16,381 bases of DNA from Methyloceanibacter sp. (GTDB lineage: Bacteria > Pseudomonadota > Alphaproteobacteria > Rhizobiales > Methyloligellaceae). The notes under the pieces are model-generated. The model was not told the DNA's origin. It saw only the letters and a program-made list of their open reading frames with translations, and did no database searches. The translations under genes and the position numbers were made by a program. This document shows, in pieces, positions 15,882 through 16,381 of this stretch. Numbering within the stretch: position 1 is the first letter of the stretch; each line of letters begins with the position of its first letter. The stretch spans positions 1-16,381 of the forward strand of contig JAENXG010000025.1 of assembly GCA_016649675.1 (NCBI GenBank). The letters are read 5' to 3'.

Positions 15882-16381
15882 CGGCTCGCTTCCAGCCACT
15901 TCAACACGCGATCCCAGTCCCTTCGCGTCCCGTTGAAGCTGTTGCGATCGACCTTACCCTGGACGCCCGGAACGTAGCCCGTGGTGGTGAACTGCCAGAA
16001 CGACCAGGTCCGGTCTCGGTAAAGCACTTCAGGCTCAGCGGCCACCGAGCGCAGCCAGAAATGATAGTTGGTGAAGGCGCCGTCCAGCACGTCCCGGTAA
16101 AAGACGGGGTCGGTGTAGATGATGGGCCGCTTGCCGGTATGCGCCTGCATGGCGTCGAGCATGGTCTTGATCTTCGCCAGCGCCACGTCCTTTGCCACAT
16201 GGTCGGGGCAGGTCTTCGAGTGGCTGTTCCACTCGAGATCGAGCACCGGCGGCAAAGCGTCGGGGTCGGGCGGCACGTTCAGCATGAACCACAGCGCCTG
16301 CTCGTCGGCGGGACGGCACCAATAGAGGAAATGATAGGCGCCGCGCGCGATGCCCGCATCTCGCGCTCCCGACCAGTTCTC
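15878..16381 (-). CDS. Glycoside hydrolase family 25 (lysozyme-like muramidase), C-terminal part, N-terminus outside the window
   Basis: The frame is open from the right edge to TAG at 15880-15878 and codes for 167 residues. It shows GARDAGIARGAYHFLYW, PVLDLEWN with the D-x-E pair of the GH25 active site, TGKRPIIYTDPVFYRDVL, and the closing WSFWQFTTTGYVPGVQGKVDRNSFNG, all typical of GH25. These enzymes cut the beta-1,4 bond between N-acetylmuramic acid and N-acetylglucosamine in peptidoglycan. The first strand with its Asp and any signal peptide lie beyond the window. In alphaproteobacteria such genes are often chromosomal and exported; a prophage lysin is possible, but no phage gene is nearby. 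It converges on the TetR gene without a terminator between them. Confidence 0.9.
   Translation of the reverse strand, partial: ENWSGARDAGIARGAYHFLYWCRPADEQALWFMLNVPPDPDALPPVLDLEWNSHSKTCPDHVAKDVALAKIKTMLDAMQAHTGKRPIIYTDPVFYRDVLDGAFTNYHFWLRSVAAEPEVLYRDRTWSFWQFTTTGYVPGVQGKVDRNSFNGTRRDWDRVLKWLEASR

Overview
The window reads as ordinary chromosomal DNA from a GC-rich alphaproteobacterium, most likely in or near the Hyphomicrobiales. That placement is inferred from the base composition, the dense gene packing, the gene set, and the two-gene form of cobalamin-dependent methionine synthase. No tRNA, rRNA, CRISPR array, phage gene, transposase or insertion sequence is visible.

Left part (1-7919, all on +). 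The 3' end of a carbon-nitrogen hydrolase gene enters the window, somewhat less GC-rich than what follows. Next comes ettA, an ABC-F translation factor. Then a tight methionine operon follows: an ArsR-type regulator fused to a SAM-dependent methyltransferase domain (SahR-like), metF, and methionine synthase split into a homocysteine subunit and a folate/cobalamin/reactivation subunit. The genes overlap by 1, 4 and 8 nt. A 16-bp AT-rich palindrome overlaps the regulator's start codon and probably serves as the operator for the whole operon. The four genes together make methyl-THF and use it to remethylate homocysteine, with the regulator probably sensing SAM or SAH.

Middle part (7920-11389). 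This contains a small membrane microprotein on the minus strand with two well-formed start sites, a divergent secreted acidic protein with a short tandem repeat, and a minus-strand group: a von Willebrand A domain protein, a NodB-like polysaccharide deacetylase and an overlapping GNAT acetyltransferase. The last two overlap and meet near a C7 tract that could join them by slippage.

Right part (11499-16381). A rimB-rimK pair (retropepsin-like protease and ATP-grasp glutamate ligase) lies on minus. A DUF2188 protein is divergent to it. A ChaA-type Ca2+/H+ antiporter is on minus. Two previously easy-to-miss small envelope proteins (56 and 67 aa) follow on +, then a TetR regulator whose start codon sits inside a perfect inverted repeat. 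The window ends in the C-terminal part of a GH25 lysozyme on minus, whose stop codon overlaps the TetR stop.

No clearly new multi-gene system was found. The points most worth a second look are the operator/start-codon arrangements of the two regulators, the microprotein with nested starts, the small lipoprotein/membrane protein pair, and the deacetylase-GNAT junction.
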